Shown in pieces: positions 7,668 through 15,627 of a stretch of 36,448 nucleotides of DNA. A program made the translations under genes and the position numbers. Below the pieces are notes generated by a model that saw only the letters and a program-made list of their open reading frames with translations, searched no databases and was not told where the DNA came from. Every line of letters begins with the position of its first letter. Positions within the stretch are counted from its first letter, which is position 1. Source of the DNA: Oscillospiraceae bacterium (GTDB lineage: Bacteria; Bacillota; Clostridia; Oscillospirales; Oscillospiraceae); the NCBI GenBank assembly GCA_020025395.1, contig JAHHSE010000002.1:1-36448 (forward strand). The letters are read 5' to 3'.

Positions 7668-9966
7668 GGTTTTCCTCCTTTTTCAGCAGCCCGGCCTGGG
7701 AGAACTCCCGGAACATCACATGGGGGTTGATGGGGATTTCGTCAAAGGCCACCCCGGTGGCCTGATAGATGGCATTGCGGAGGGCCGGGGCCACCGCGCA
7801 GACCGGAGGCTCTCCCAGGGCCTTGGTGCCAAAGGCGCTGGTTGGCTCCTCATTCTCCACGAAGAGGGCGTCCAGCTCCGGATGATCCAGAAAGGAGCCC
7901 AGCTTGTAATCCAGCAGGTTGTTATTCAGGGTCTTTCCCGTCTTGGGGTCGAAGAGGAGCTTTTCCGACAGGCCGTATCCGATGCCCATGCTCATACCCC
8001 CGTGAACCTGACCCTCTGCCAGACAGGGATTAATAACCTTTCCGCAGTCGTGCACATTGACCAGGTTCAGGATCTTCACCTTGCAGAGGGGGATATCCAC
8101 CTCCACCTCCGCAAAGCTGCAGCCGAAGGAGTAGGCATTGGTCTTGATCTGATAGGTGCTCTCCGCCGTCAGGTGCTGGGAGCGGGTGAGGGAGTAGAGG
8201 GCCTCGGTGGCCAGCTCACCCAGGGTCATATACACCCGCCCGTCGGCTGCCCGGACGATTTTTCCCTCCCGGATATCCAGATTTTCCGGGTCCATTCGTG
8301 TCAGCTCCCGGGCATATCGCAGGATGCGCTCCTTGAGCAGCACGGCGGTCTGCCGGATGGAAAATCCGGCGATATAGGTCTGACGGGAGGCGTAGGCTCC
8401 GGTGCCGAAGGGGGTCACATCGGTGTCCTGACAGGAAATCACATGGACCTTTTCCACCGGAATCCCCAGCACCTGGGCCGCCATCTGGGCCTGCACGGTG
8501 TCCGCCCCCTGACCGATCTCGGTTTCTCCGGTCTGCACCTGGACGGAGCCATCCTGATTGAGGACAATCCGACAGGAGGAGGTCTCCAGCGCAATGGGCC
8601 ACACCGCCGTATTGTACCAGAAGGCGGCCACCCCGATCCCCCGGCGGACGGGTCCTGTCTGAGGCTTTTCATATTCCGCCCATTTCCGGGCATAGTCCAC
8701 ATATGCCTCTCCCCGATCCAGGCATTGACCGAAGGTGTCATGGTAATTTTCGTTCTTGGAAAACTCGTCCCGATAGCCCTGGGGCATCAGGTTTTTTCTT
8801 CTCAGCTCCATGGGGGTCATGCCCAGGGCACGGGCCACATCGTCTGTGTGGCTCTCCACCGCAAACATGGCCTGTGGAATCCCATATCCTCGCATGGCAC
8901 CGGAGGTTGGCTTGTTGGTAAAGACGGTGTAGGCATCCGCCTGGACATTGGGGCAGGGGTACAGCTGGGGGAAGGCCCCCATCCCCTTGGCGGCAATGCC
9001 GTGGCCGTGAGAGGCATAGGCCCCCTGGTCGGAAAAGGCCTCCAGCTTACGGGCCACAAAGGTCCCGTCAGGTCTGGCATAGGTGATGATATGGCTTCGG
9101 ACCGCGTGGCGCACCCGATTGCAGACGAAGGTCTCCTCTCTGGGCACATCCAGCTTCACCAGCCGCCCGCCCAGACAGAGGGAGAGATAGGCGCACAGAG
9201 GCTCATACAGCACATCCTGCTTGTTGCCGAAGCCCCCGCCGATATAGGGCTTCACCACCCGAACCCGTCCCCAGTCAATCCCCAGGGCCTGGCCCACCAC
9301 CCGACGGACGATGTGGGGGATCTGCGTGGAGGTCACCACATGAATCCGATCCCCCTCCATAAAGGCGAAGCAGATAAAATTTTCCAGGTGACAGTGCTGC
9401 ACCGTAGGGGTGTCATACCAGCCCTCCACCCTGATGAGGCCCGGCTCCCGGATGGCGGCCTCATAATCTCCCCGGGCGATGCTGGTGTGTCCCAAGACAT
9501 TGTCGGGATATGGCTCATGGAGCCGGGGCGCCCCTTCCCTTCTGGCCTCCATGGGGTCCAGAACAAAGGGAAGCTCCTCATACTCCACCTGAATGGCCCG
9601 AAGGGCCTGGGCGGCAGCCACCTCATTTTCCGCCACCACGGCCGCCACATCGTCCCCGTAGAAACGGACATGGTCGGTGAGCAGGAGGCGGTCCGCCACA
9701 TCCTGATGGGCGGGGTCGGTGGACCAGGGATGTCCCGCCGTGGGGAAGGGGTGTTTTGGCACATCAAAGCAGGTAATCACCTTTACCACGCCGGGAATGG
9801 CCTGAGCCGCCGTGATATCGATGGACCTTACCCATCCATGGGCGATGGTGGAATGGAGGACCCGTGCCACCAGAGCGCCTCTGTCACAGAGATCATCGGT
9901 ATATTTGGTGCGACCGGTTACCTTGTCAACCGCATCCAATCGGGGAATGCTTTTCCCTACTGCCAT
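7660..9966 (-). CDS. xdhA: Xanthine dehydrogenase, molybdenum-binding subunit
   Basis: The 768-residue catalytic subunit, which carries the molybdopterin cofactor and hydroxylates the purine. The start AVGKSIPRLDAVDKVTGRTKYTDD is typical of the XdhA branch. The loop GGGFGNKQD and the segment GAMRGYGIPQ bind the cofactor. Near the C-terminus, the glutamate of KALGEPP is the catalytic base position of the family. The protein is full length and is the first gene of a four-gene operon with xdhB, xdhC and guaD, behind a strong promoter at 10055-10083. No Moco-maturation or selenium genes are in view. Xanthine is the likely substrate, given the guanine deaminase; hypoxanthine or another purine is possible. 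Confidence 0.9.
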   Translation of the reverse strand: MAVGKSIPRLDAVDKVTGRTKYTDDLCDRGALVARVLHSTIAHGWVRSIDITAAQAIPGVVKVITCFDVPKHPFPTAGHPWSTDPAHQDVADRLLLTDHVRFYGDDVAAVVAENEVAAAQALRAIQVEYEELPFVLDPMEARREGAPRLHEPYPDNVLGHTSIARGDYEAAIREPGLIRVEGWYDTPTVQHCHLENFICFAFMEGDRIHVVTSTQIPHIVRRVVGQALGIDWGRVRVVKPYIGGGFGNKQDVLYEPLCAYLSLCLGGRLVKLDVPREETFVCNRVRHAVRSHIITYARPDGTFVARKLEAFSDQGAYASHGHGIAAKGMGAFPQLYPCPNVQADAYTVFTNKPTSGAMRGYGIPQAMFAVESHTDDVARALGMTPMELRRKNLMPQGYRDEFSKNENYHDTFGQCLDRGEAYVDYARKWAEYEKPQTGPVRRGIGVAAFWYNTAVWPIALETSSCRIVLNQDGSVQVQTGETEIGQGADTVQAQMAAQVLGIPVEKVHVISCQDTDVTPFGTGAYASRQTYIAGFSIRQTAVLLKERILRYARELTRMDPENLDIREGKIVRAADGRVYMTLGELATEALYSLTRSQHLTAESTYQIKTNAYSFGCSFAEVEVDIPLCKVKILNLVNVHDCGKVINPCLAEGQVHGGMSMGIGYGLSEKLLFDPKTGKTLNNNLLDYKLGSFLDHPELDALFVENEEPTSAFGTKALGEPPVCAVAPALRNAIYQATGVAFDEIPINPHVMFREFSQAGLLKKEENHV

Positions 9967-10054
9967 CTTCCTCAGCTCCTTTTTGGTTTTCTTCAGAGGG
10001 AATGGTCCCTCCCTCTGTGCGTTATATACAGTTTTCTTTCTTGGATTTCAGCTT

Positions 10055-10083
10055 ATTTTAGCACATTGACCTGTCCTTGTAAA
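10055..10083 (-). promoter_or_regulatory. Promoter of the xdhABC-guaD operon
   Basis: Read on the minus strand: TTTACA (10078-10083), a 17-base spacer and TAAAAT (10055-10060), with TGC just before the -10 box (extended -10). The leader to the xdhA start at 9966 is about 80 bases. It contains a small hairpin at 9994-10017 (arms CAGAGGGA and TCCCTCTG). No purine riboswitch core was recognised in it. Confidence 0.75.
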
Positions 10084-10142
10084 TAACCCGCTCCTTGATA
10101 CCCGGCTCCTGGGGCTTTTTTCTTTTCACCGGGGCTGAAATA

Positions 10143-10151
10143 TGCTATACT
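10143..10151 (+). promoter_or_regulatory. Extended -10 promoter of the YesL-like gene
   Basis: TGCTATACT at 10143-10151 is a good extended -10 element. The matching -35 position (about 10123-10128, TTTTCA) is weak. It lies about 60 bases before the start codon at 10213, which has AAGGAGG at 10200-10206. The promoter is divergent from the xdh promoter. Confidence 0.6.
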
Positions 10152-10212
10152 TTTAAAAAAGAAGGCCCTTTTCCTCTGGGTCTCTGTCTCACCAACGGAA
10201 AGGAGGACCGTC

Positions 10213-10830
10213 ATGTTTGACCCAAACAACGATTTTTGGCAGTTTATTTCCCGCATGACCGATGTGGTTGGCCTCACCCTCTGCTGGCTCTTTCTCTCTC
10301 TCCCCCTGGTGACCGCCGGGGCGGCCACCACCGCCCTGTACGATGCTGTCTTTCACGGGGTCCGCAGACAGGAGGACCGGGTTTACCTCCGATTCTGGAA
10401 TACCTTCCGTGCAAGCCTCAAGGTGGGGGCCTTCTGGTCTCTCCTGGGCGCTGGCAGCTTTCTCCTCTGCGCCCTCCTCTGGAATGTCACTTATGTCATG
10501 GCGCTGGGAGACCGGGGCCTTCCTATGGCGGTGGTGCTTCTGGTGGCCTACCGCATTCTCTTCTCCCTCCTCCTGTCTCTCTGGCTCTTCGGCCCCATGA
10601 TCCTCTCCCGCTTCGAGTTCACCTTTGGAGGGCTGTTGAAAACCTCCACCCAGCTGGTGTTCGCCCATCTTCCCTCCGCCCTGCTCATCGGTATTCTGGC
10701 TCTGGAGACCGCCCTTCTCTGCGTCCGATACTGGTTCCCCGTCCTCTTCCTGCCCGGGGTGGTCATCCTTCTGGCCACCTTCCCCATGGAGCGGATCTTC
10801 CGTCCCTTCCTGCCCCCAGAGAAGGAATAG
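10213..10830 (+). CDS. DUF624/YesL-like membrane protein
   Basis: A 205-residue, very hydrophobic protein with five or so membrane helices. The N-terminal pattern, a FWQFISRMTDVVGLTLCWLF helix followed by SLPLVTAGAATTALYDAVF and a charged loop, is that of the YesL family (DUF624), found in Firmicutes mostly beside carbohydrate transport genes. Function is unknown. Here it stands alone between divergent xdhA and the convergent ligase gene, so context gives no help. Start chosen on a strong AAGGAGG six bases before ATG. Confidence 0.75.
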   Translation: MFDPNNDFWQFISRMTDVVGLTLCWLFLSLPLVTAGAATTALYDAVFHGVRRQEDRVYLRFWNTFRASLKVGAFWSLLGAGSFLLCALLWNVTYVMALGDRGLPMAVVLLVAYRILFSLLLSLWLFGPMILSRFEFTFGGLLKTSTQLVFAHLPSALLIGILALETALLCVRYWFPVLFLPGVVILLATFPMERIFRPFLPPEKE

Positions 10831-10846
10831 GCCCCTTCTGTCAGAC

Positions 10847-10887
10847 AAAACCGGCCCCTGAGGAAACACCTCCTCAAGGGCCGGTTT
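10847..10887. terminator. Two-way terminator between the YesL-like gene and the ligase gene
   Basis: AAAACCGGCCC (from 10847) pairs with GGGCCGGTTT (10878-10887), and inside it GAGG pairs with CCTC. The arms carry A and T runs on the outer ends, so it can stop transcription from both converging genes. Confidence 0.75.
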
Positions 10888-10900
10888 CTGTCTGGGCTTT

Positions 10901-12325
10901 TTATACATCCAATTCGGCATAGCGGATTTTTCCCGCCTCGTTTTTGGGAATCCCCTCCAGGCTTCGCACCCGGAAGGCCCGTCGGGACAGATGGGTGCAG
11001 CTGGACAGATAGTCCAAAACGGCAGGGGACAGGCGGGCATCCCGGCTGTCGGTGTAGACGGTGAGACAGTCATCCCGACCCACACAGGCAAATCCCGTTT
11101 CAGGGAATCGACTCAGGAGCAGCTGCTCAACCTCATCCAGATTGACCCGATTTCCATACAGTTTCACAAACCGCTTTTTCCGCCCTGTGATAAAATAGAC
11201 CCCGTCCTTGTCCCGGCGGGCCATATCTCCGGTGCGCAGCTCCCCCTGCCACGCATCCCCCTTTGCCAGATCATCGGCGCATTGAGCGTATCCCATGGAC
11301 ACATTCTGCCCCTGATAGACCAGCTCACCCACGGTATCCGGAGCGGTGATCTCCCCGCCGTCCTCCCCCTCCAGCCGGAACCTTCCGCCGGGAATGGGGA
11401 TGCCCATGGCCCCGCATTTTTCCACCGCCAGAGCCGGGGGGAGGTAGCCCATCCGAGGCCCTGCCTCGGTCTGCCCGTACATGACGAAAAACCGACGCCC
11501 GGTCTCTTCCGCCCAGCGTGCAAACTGCTGATGAAGCTCCAGGGGCAGCTTTCCCCCCGCCTGGGTCAGTGTGGTCAGAGAGGGCAGGTCCATCTCGGTC
11601 ATCCCAAGCCGATGGAGCATTTGATAGGTGTAGGGGACCCCGGCCAGAGAGGTGGCCCCCTCCCCGGTCACCCGCTCCCAAAAAGCCTTCTCCAGAATGC
11701 CGTATCGGGTGAGGAGAAGGGGGGCACCCACCAAAACATGACTGTTCACAACGCTCATTCCATAGGAGTAGCTCATAGGCAGAGAGGTGATGGGCCGCTC
11801 CTTCGGACCCAGAGCCAGATATTCCGCAATGGATGCCCCATTGGCATCCAGATTGGTCCCGGTGAGCCGGACCAGCTTGGGACTTCCCGTGCTGCCGGAG
11901 GTGGTCAGCAGAAGGGCCAGATCGGGATGAAGCGGCGGCCCCTCTTCCCCCGTTGGCAGCAGCACACTCTCCCTCACCTCCAGCACAGGAGCGGTCCGGG
12001 GAAGGACCTCCTTCAAACGGTCCAGACCCTCCGCGGGGAGATAGTACCCGGCGGGGTGATAGGTCTCTCCCAGGGCTCGGAGCAGCCCGGGATCGATATG
12101 GGCATCCAGCAGCAGGGGGACCACCCCCGCCCGCAGGCAGCCCAGATAGCCCAGCAGGGCCCCCGGCCGATTCTCACAGAGCAGAAACAGCAGACGACGG
12201 TTTCCCAACATCTTGTTCAGCCCTTCCGCCGTCTCAAATATCTCTCTATATTGGATGGTCCGCCCCTCATCGGAGAGGGCCAGCACCCGGCCCGGATGCC
12301 GCTCTGCATAGGCGAAGAGTTTCAT
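10901..12325 (-). CDS. AMP-forming acyl ligase (ANL superfamily)
   Basis: A 474-residue adenylating enzyme that activates a carboxylic acid with ATP and passes it to CoA or a carrier-protein thiol. The phosphate loop TTSGSTGSPK is at 141-150, then YGQTEAG, then the hinge block GELRTGDMARRDKDGVYFI with GRKKRFVKLYGNRV. The C-terminal catalytic lysine is K466 in NEAGKIRY. The reading frame opens 51 bases earlier, but GGAGG seven or so bases before ATG at 12325 fixes the start and avoids overlap with the LuxC-like gene. It is the last gene of the minus-strand block and follows the ACP, LuxE and LuxC genes. Loading of an acid onto the nearby ACP (15268-15504) is a reasonable inference; the substrate is unknown. 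Confidence 0.85.
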   Translation of the reverse strand: MKLFAYAERHPGRVLALSDEGRTIQYREIFETAEGLNKMLGNRRLLFLLCENRPGALLGYLGCLRAGVVPLLLDAHIDPGLLRALGETYHPAGYYLPAEGLDRLKEVLPRTAPVLEVRESVLLPTGEEGPPLHPDLALLLTTSGSTGSPKLVRLTGTNLDANGASIAEYLALGPKERPITSLPMSYSYGMSVVNSHVLVGAPLLLTRYGILEKAFWERVTGEGATSLAGVPYTYQMLHRLGMTEMDLPSLTTLTQAGGKLPLELHQQFARWAEETGRRFFVMYGQTEAGPRMGYLPPALAVEKCGAMGIPIPGGRFRLEGEDGGEITAPDTVGELVYQGQNVSMGYAQCADDLAKGDAWQGELRTGDMARRDKDGVYFITGRKKRFVKLYGNRVNLDEVEQLLLSRFPETGFACVGRDDCLTVYTDSRDARLSPAVLDYLSSCTHLSRRAFRVRSLEGIPKNEAGKIRYAELDV

Positions 12326-12365
12326 AAAGGTCCTCCTTTTCCAACGGTCGGATGGAAGCGTTTGC

Positions 12366-13562
12366 TTAGCAGGCAAGAATGCGGGACAGCTGAGAGATCA
12401 GGTCCTTCCCGTCCCAGATGGTATCCATCTCCAGGGCCCGGCCCACGGGGACCACCCGATCCACCCCTCCGGCCCCTTTTTTCTGAAGAAATTGAGCAAT
12501 TTCCGAAAGGTCAGTTCCCGCCGCGGTAAGGGTCTGTATTTTGGGGGAGAGCAGGGGGAGCAGCTGGTCCAGCCTTTGGATTCGACACTCATAAAACAGG
12601 CCAAAGCTCCCGTTCGGCTCCAGGGGCCGCGAGGGCGGGGCAGCCAGCCGGGCCACCATGAGAAGGTTCCCCTGAAAGCGGTCCAACCCCTCCACAGGGG
12701 GGTCCTCCATAGTCATTGCCGCCAGAGAGAAGGCCTCCAGCTTGCGAAAGGCCTGGTAGGCCCCAAAGGGGTATCGGCGGGCCGCCTCACAGGCCACCGC
12801 CTCCCACCACCGCGCCCGAATCCCTTCCTCTTCCCCATCCTCCAGCCAGATCACCAGCCGGGGGCTGGAACAGGCATTTTGATCCATTCGATAGGTGTCA
12901 TTGTAAAAGCGATGGGCCAGGTCCTCCAACTCTCCCGGTTCCAGCCCGGACAGATGGCTTTTCCGAAGGAGGGCCATGGAGCATCGGTCGGGAAAGGAAA
13001 GCTCCACCCCATGGGGCGCCAGGGGCATGGCTCGAAGGGCGGAAACGGTCTCGTCCCCGCCCCAGACCACCCGTCCGTCACATTGGTTTGCATACCGTGC
13101 GGTGAGAATGTCATTTCGCTCATAGGTGAGAAGGGAGGTCCGGGCCTTGATCTCCTCAAATTCCGGGCGGTTCAGAAGGGTGCGGAAAATCCGGCAGAGC
13201 TGACGCTCCGTCTCCCCCTGCCGGGTGGAGAGCCGGACCCGGTTGGCGTTTCCCGCCAGCATCCCAATGGCCAGGGTATAGGCAAACATGGCCGGGACAT
13301 TGGAGGGGGCGATGTGAAAGAGCAGACCCCGGCCCACCCGAAGCATGGAACCCTTGTGTCTCTCCCGAAGCGCCTCCAGATGGGAGGGACGGCACCAGAA
13401 CCCAAAGGCCGCCGTCTCCTCCCTCCTCTCCCCGGATTCCCGAATGGCCCGGGACAGGGCGGAGAGAAACCCCATCACCCGTGGGTCGAAGGGAACCCAG
13501 GGACGGCGCTCCGGCTCCTCGACTCCCGCCAACAGAGTGATCTCATCCTTCATAGGTATCAC
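12366..13562 (-). CDS. LuxC-like acyl-CoA/acyl-enzyme reductase
   Basis: A 398-residue member of the LuxC family, which reduces an acyl thioester to an aldehyde with NADPH. The family's nucleotide region is seen at about 79-112 (GLLFHIAPSNVPAMFAYTLA). The catalytic cysteine is C231 in YRMDQNACSSPR, which matches the aldehyde-dehydrogenase-like acyl-cysteine site of LuxC. The start is drawn at a GTG at 13562 preceded by GAGGGGG; an ATG nine bases later is the alternative. It overlaps the end of the LuxE-like gene by about 20 bases. No luxA or luxB is near, so light emission is not implied. The product aldehyde is unknown. Confidence 0.87.
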   Translation of the reverse strand: MIPMKDEITLLAGVEEPERRPWVPFDPRVMGFLSALSRAIRESGERREETAAFGFWCRPSHLEALRERHKGSMLRVGRGLLFHIAPSNVPAMFAYTLAIGMLAGNANRVRLSTRQGETERQLCRIFRTLLNRPEFEEIKARTSLLTYERNDILTARYANQCDGRVVWGGDETVSALRAMPLAPHGVELSFPDRCSMALLRKSHLSGLEPGELEDLAHRFYNDTYRMDQNACSSPRLVIWLEDGEEEGIRARWWEAVACEAARRYPFGAYQAFRKLEAFSLAAMTMEDPPVEGLDRFQGNLLMVARLAAPPSRPLEPNGSFGLFYECRIQRLDQLLPLLSPKIQTLTAAGTDLSEIAQFLQKKGAGGVDRVVPVGRALEMDTIWDGKDLISQLSRILAC

Positions 13563-14616
13563 TGCACCCCCTCACCTCTGCCCGCGGAATTCTTCCGATG
13601 ACAGAAAAATAGGTCCCCAATCGGCCGCAGGGACAGTCATCCTCCCCCAGCAGCACCCCCAGATCCTCTGTGAGAAGGGAGTGTCCGGGATAGGAGGTGG
13701 GCAGGGGGGAAATCACCTGAATCACCCCTGTCTCCCCCCTCTCACAAATGCTGTTGTCGGAGGGGCGGCGAAGAATCACATCGGACCAGGTGCTGGTGTG
13801 GAGGTGTCCATAGGGACATTCCAGCGAGATGCACCCTGTCTGCTCCGCCATCCCATAATAACTGCTGATCTGCCCGATCCCCAGGGCAGCTTGCGCCCTT
13901 TCCTTAAATTCCTCCGGGGAAACCGCCTCCTTCTGAAGCTTTTTCCAGCCTCCCCCATGGAGGAGGAAGCCCTGAGGGATATCCAGCCGCTCCCCCCGCT
14001 CCTCCAGCACACGGACCACATACTTCCATATCATAAAGGTAAAGCCAAATACCAGGATGGGGCGGCCCCGGAACCGCTCCAAAAAGGCCCGCACCCCTTC
14101 CAGATCCAGCCTCATCTCCTCATCCAGGGCATAGCAGGTTTTGGAGCTGAAAATGGAAAAGCCCAGGATTCCAGCACCCCGGGCAGAAAACATGGTACGG
14201 TCCCTCAGGACTTTTTTGCTGTCTAAAACCAGATAAGGCAGACGCTGAGGACCGATCCAATGGGAGACAATCTGACAGAGGGCCTTCTGCTGGTTGGTGG
14301 CAGTCTGGGCATCCAGCATGATTTTGGATACCCTCTGCCCGGTGGTTCCGGAGGAGGTGATGGTCTTGATGATCTGATCCTCCGGGACACTCCGAAGCTC
14401 CAGTTCCTTAAATACGGTGACAGGGAGCATGGGAACGGATTCCCGGGAAAACCGCTCCCCCTTCCCGTGGCCCAGGGCAGATAAAAAGCGTCCGTATTCC
14501 TTGCAATGCTCCCCATGATAATGGGTCACCTGGGTGAGCAGCTCCTCAAACAAGTCCCCCTTCTCCCTGTGGTCCAGTCCATAGGGGGGGCTGCGGAGCC
14601 AGGTCTCAAACTCCAT
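13543..14616 (-). CDS. LuxE-like acyl-protein synthetase
   Basis: A 357-residue protein of the LuxE family. LuxE activates a carboxylate as acyl-AMP and carries the acyl group on a cysteine near its C-terminus, handing it to LuxC for reduction. The phosphate-binding loop TSSGTTGQR is at 87-95, with HGGGWKK and YYGMAEQTG further on. The protein ends in RGCSDTYEG, so C351, seven residues from the end, is in the place expected for the acyl-carrying cysteine. Its start overlaps the hydrolase gene by 11 bases, and its end overlaps the LuxC-like gene, so the three are co-translated. The cysteine assignment is inferred from position. Confidence 0.87.
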   Translation of the reverse strand: MEFETWLRSPPYGLDHREKGDLFEELLTQVTHYHGEHCKEYGRFLSALGHGKGERFSRESVPMLPVTVFKELELRSVPEDQIIKTITSSGTTGQRVSKIMLDAQTATNQQKALCQIVSHWIGPQRLPYLVLDSKKVLRDRTMFSARGAGILGFSIFSSKTCYALDEEMRLDLEGVRAFLERFRGRPILVFGFTFMIWKYVVRVLEERGERLDIPQGFLLHGGGWKKLQKEAVSPEEFKERAQAALGIGQISSYYGMAEQTGCISLECPYGHLHTSTWSDVILRRPSDNSICERGETGVIQVISPLPTSYPGHSLLTEDLGVLLGEDDCPCGRLGTYFSVIGRIPRAEVRGCSDTYEG

Positions 14617-15271
14617 GCTGCTTCCTCTCCTTCGGGGTCAGAGTATAGATTTCGCCATGGCCGGGACAAATCCGCAGGCCCGACGGAAGTCGGGCGAGAA
14701 AAGGCCTGGTCTGGCTCTCATAGGCTGACCGGCTCCCGCCGGGCAGACGCAGGATCACCTCCTGTCCGGGCAGCAGGTAATCCCCGGAAAAGAAGGTATC
14801 TTCGTCCAGAAACAGTCCGGCGCTTCCGGGGGTGTGACCGGGCAGGGACCGTCCCAACAGCCGATGTCCCCGCCAAAGGGCGCCCCAGCACTCCTCATAG
14901 GGTGTCTCCACCGGACGGCAGACAAAAGGGGGGTAAGTCATCCCGGGCCTTCCATGGTAGGTGAGATAGACCTCCATGAGCCCGGACATATTGAGACGCT
15001 TGTTCCGAATCCCCGCACTGCAGGCCGCCGTAGCCACCACGCCGGCGGAGGGATAGCGGGTCCGCAGGACCTCCAGCCCCGCCATGTGGTCACAATGCTC
15101 ATGGGTGAGGAAAAGGAGCTCCGGGGTCCAGCCCCGTTCCTCCAGAAGGAGCGGAAGTCCCTCCGGGTCATTGGGGTCCACGATCAGACAGGCCCCATCC
15201 TCCTCCAGCAGATAGCAGTTGCTCCCCGCCAGCGGCTCCGTCCAAACGGTCAGAGGGGCGGGGGGACTCAA
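14606..15271 (-). CDS. Metallo-beta-lactamase-fold hydrolase
   Basis: A 221-residue MBL-fold protein. The metal motif THEHCDHMAG supplies H57, H59, D61 and H62. Further ligands are the His of LPGHTPGS, the Asp of FFSGDYLL and the His of CPGHGE near the end. The C-terminus is standard for glyoxalase II-like hydrolases. The only credible start is a TTG at 15271 that overlaps the TGA of the ACP gene by four bases, with GTGGAG just before it; coupling to ACP translation would explain the weak start. Between an ACP and LuxE, a thioesterase role (releasing acyl groups from ACP or CoA) is the best guess, by analogy to LuxD in lux systems, which belongs to a different fold. Confidence 0.82.
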   Translation of the reverse strand: MSPPAPLTVWTEPLAGSNCYLLEEDGACLIVDPNDPEGLPLLLEERGWTPELLFLTHEHCDHMAGLEVLRTRYPSAGVVATAACSAGIRNKRLNMSGLMEVYLTYHGRPGMTYPPFVCRPVETPYEECWGALWRGHRLLGRSLPGHTPGSAGLFLDEDTFFSGDYLLPGQEVILRLPGGSRSAYESQTRPFLARLPSGLRICPGHGEIYTLTPKERKQHGV

Positions 15272-15504
15272 AGCTCCACCCCGTATTTCATCAGAATTTC
15301 CTTCCCCTTCTCATAGGTGGAAAAATCCAGCACATCCAGGGTGCTGATGCTGATGGAGAAGGCCTCCTCCAATGCGCTCATTAAATCCATATGGCCCACG
15401 GAATCCCAGTCGGGAATCCCCTGGTATTTGATTTCGGGCAGCTTCTCACGGGGCACGGAGAAGGTATCCAAAAAAATCCTGTCATATCGCTCCAAATTCG
15501 TCAT
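15268..15504 (-). CDS. Acyl carrier protein
   Basis: A 78-residue carrier protein. The phosphopantetheine site is S35 in PDWDSVGHMDL, close to the DSL/DSV motif of ACPs, and the length and helix pattern fit. It differs from a housekeeping AcpP: the N-terminal part is longer and the motif is DSVGH rather than DSLD, so it is likely dedicated to this cluster. It lies 123 bases after the abfT gene, with a perfect hairpin in the gap, and its stop overlaps the start of the MBL gene. It may carry the acyl group between the AMP ligase, the FabZ-like enzyme and LuxE/LuxC. No own promoter was convincingly seen. Confidence 0.87.
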   Translation of the reverse strand: MTNLERYDRIFLDTFSVPREKLPEIKYQGIPDWDSVGHMDLMSALEEAFSISISTLDVLDFSTYEKGKEILMKYGVEL

Positions 15505-15549
15505 GGGAATGCGCCTGCCTTTTCTTTTAAAATCTCCGGGGATAGAGGT

Positions 15550-15589
15550 GGGTTTATGTGGTCCCGGCCCTGCGGGACCACATAAACCC
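15550..15589 (-). promoter_or_regulatory. Perfect 17-bp hairpin between abfT and the ACP gene
   Basis: GGGTTTATGTGGTCCCG at 15550-15566 and its exact complement at 15573-15589 are separated by six bases. There is no T run on the minus strand, so it is not a standard terminator. It could be an RNA-processing or mRNA-stabilising structure, or a protein-binding site, and divides the block into a 4-hydroxybutyrate half and an ACP/LuxCE half. A smaller inverted repeat, TGCCAA...TTGGCA, is at 15603-15620. Confidence 0.6.
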
Positions 15590-15627
15590 AGGGGAGGAGA
15601 GATGCCAATCCAACTTGGCAGAAGAAC

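Noticed and set aside
7666..10086. An 806-residue open frame on the plus strand opposite xdhA and its neighbour
   Set aside because: It mirrors the GC-rich codon pattern of xdhA, has no ribosome site or family motif, and the minus-strand gene is certain.
10901..15504. A bioluminescence (lux) operon
   Set aside because: LuxC- and LuxE-like proteins are present, but there is no luciferase alpha or beta subunit and no LuxD-type thioesterase in the window.
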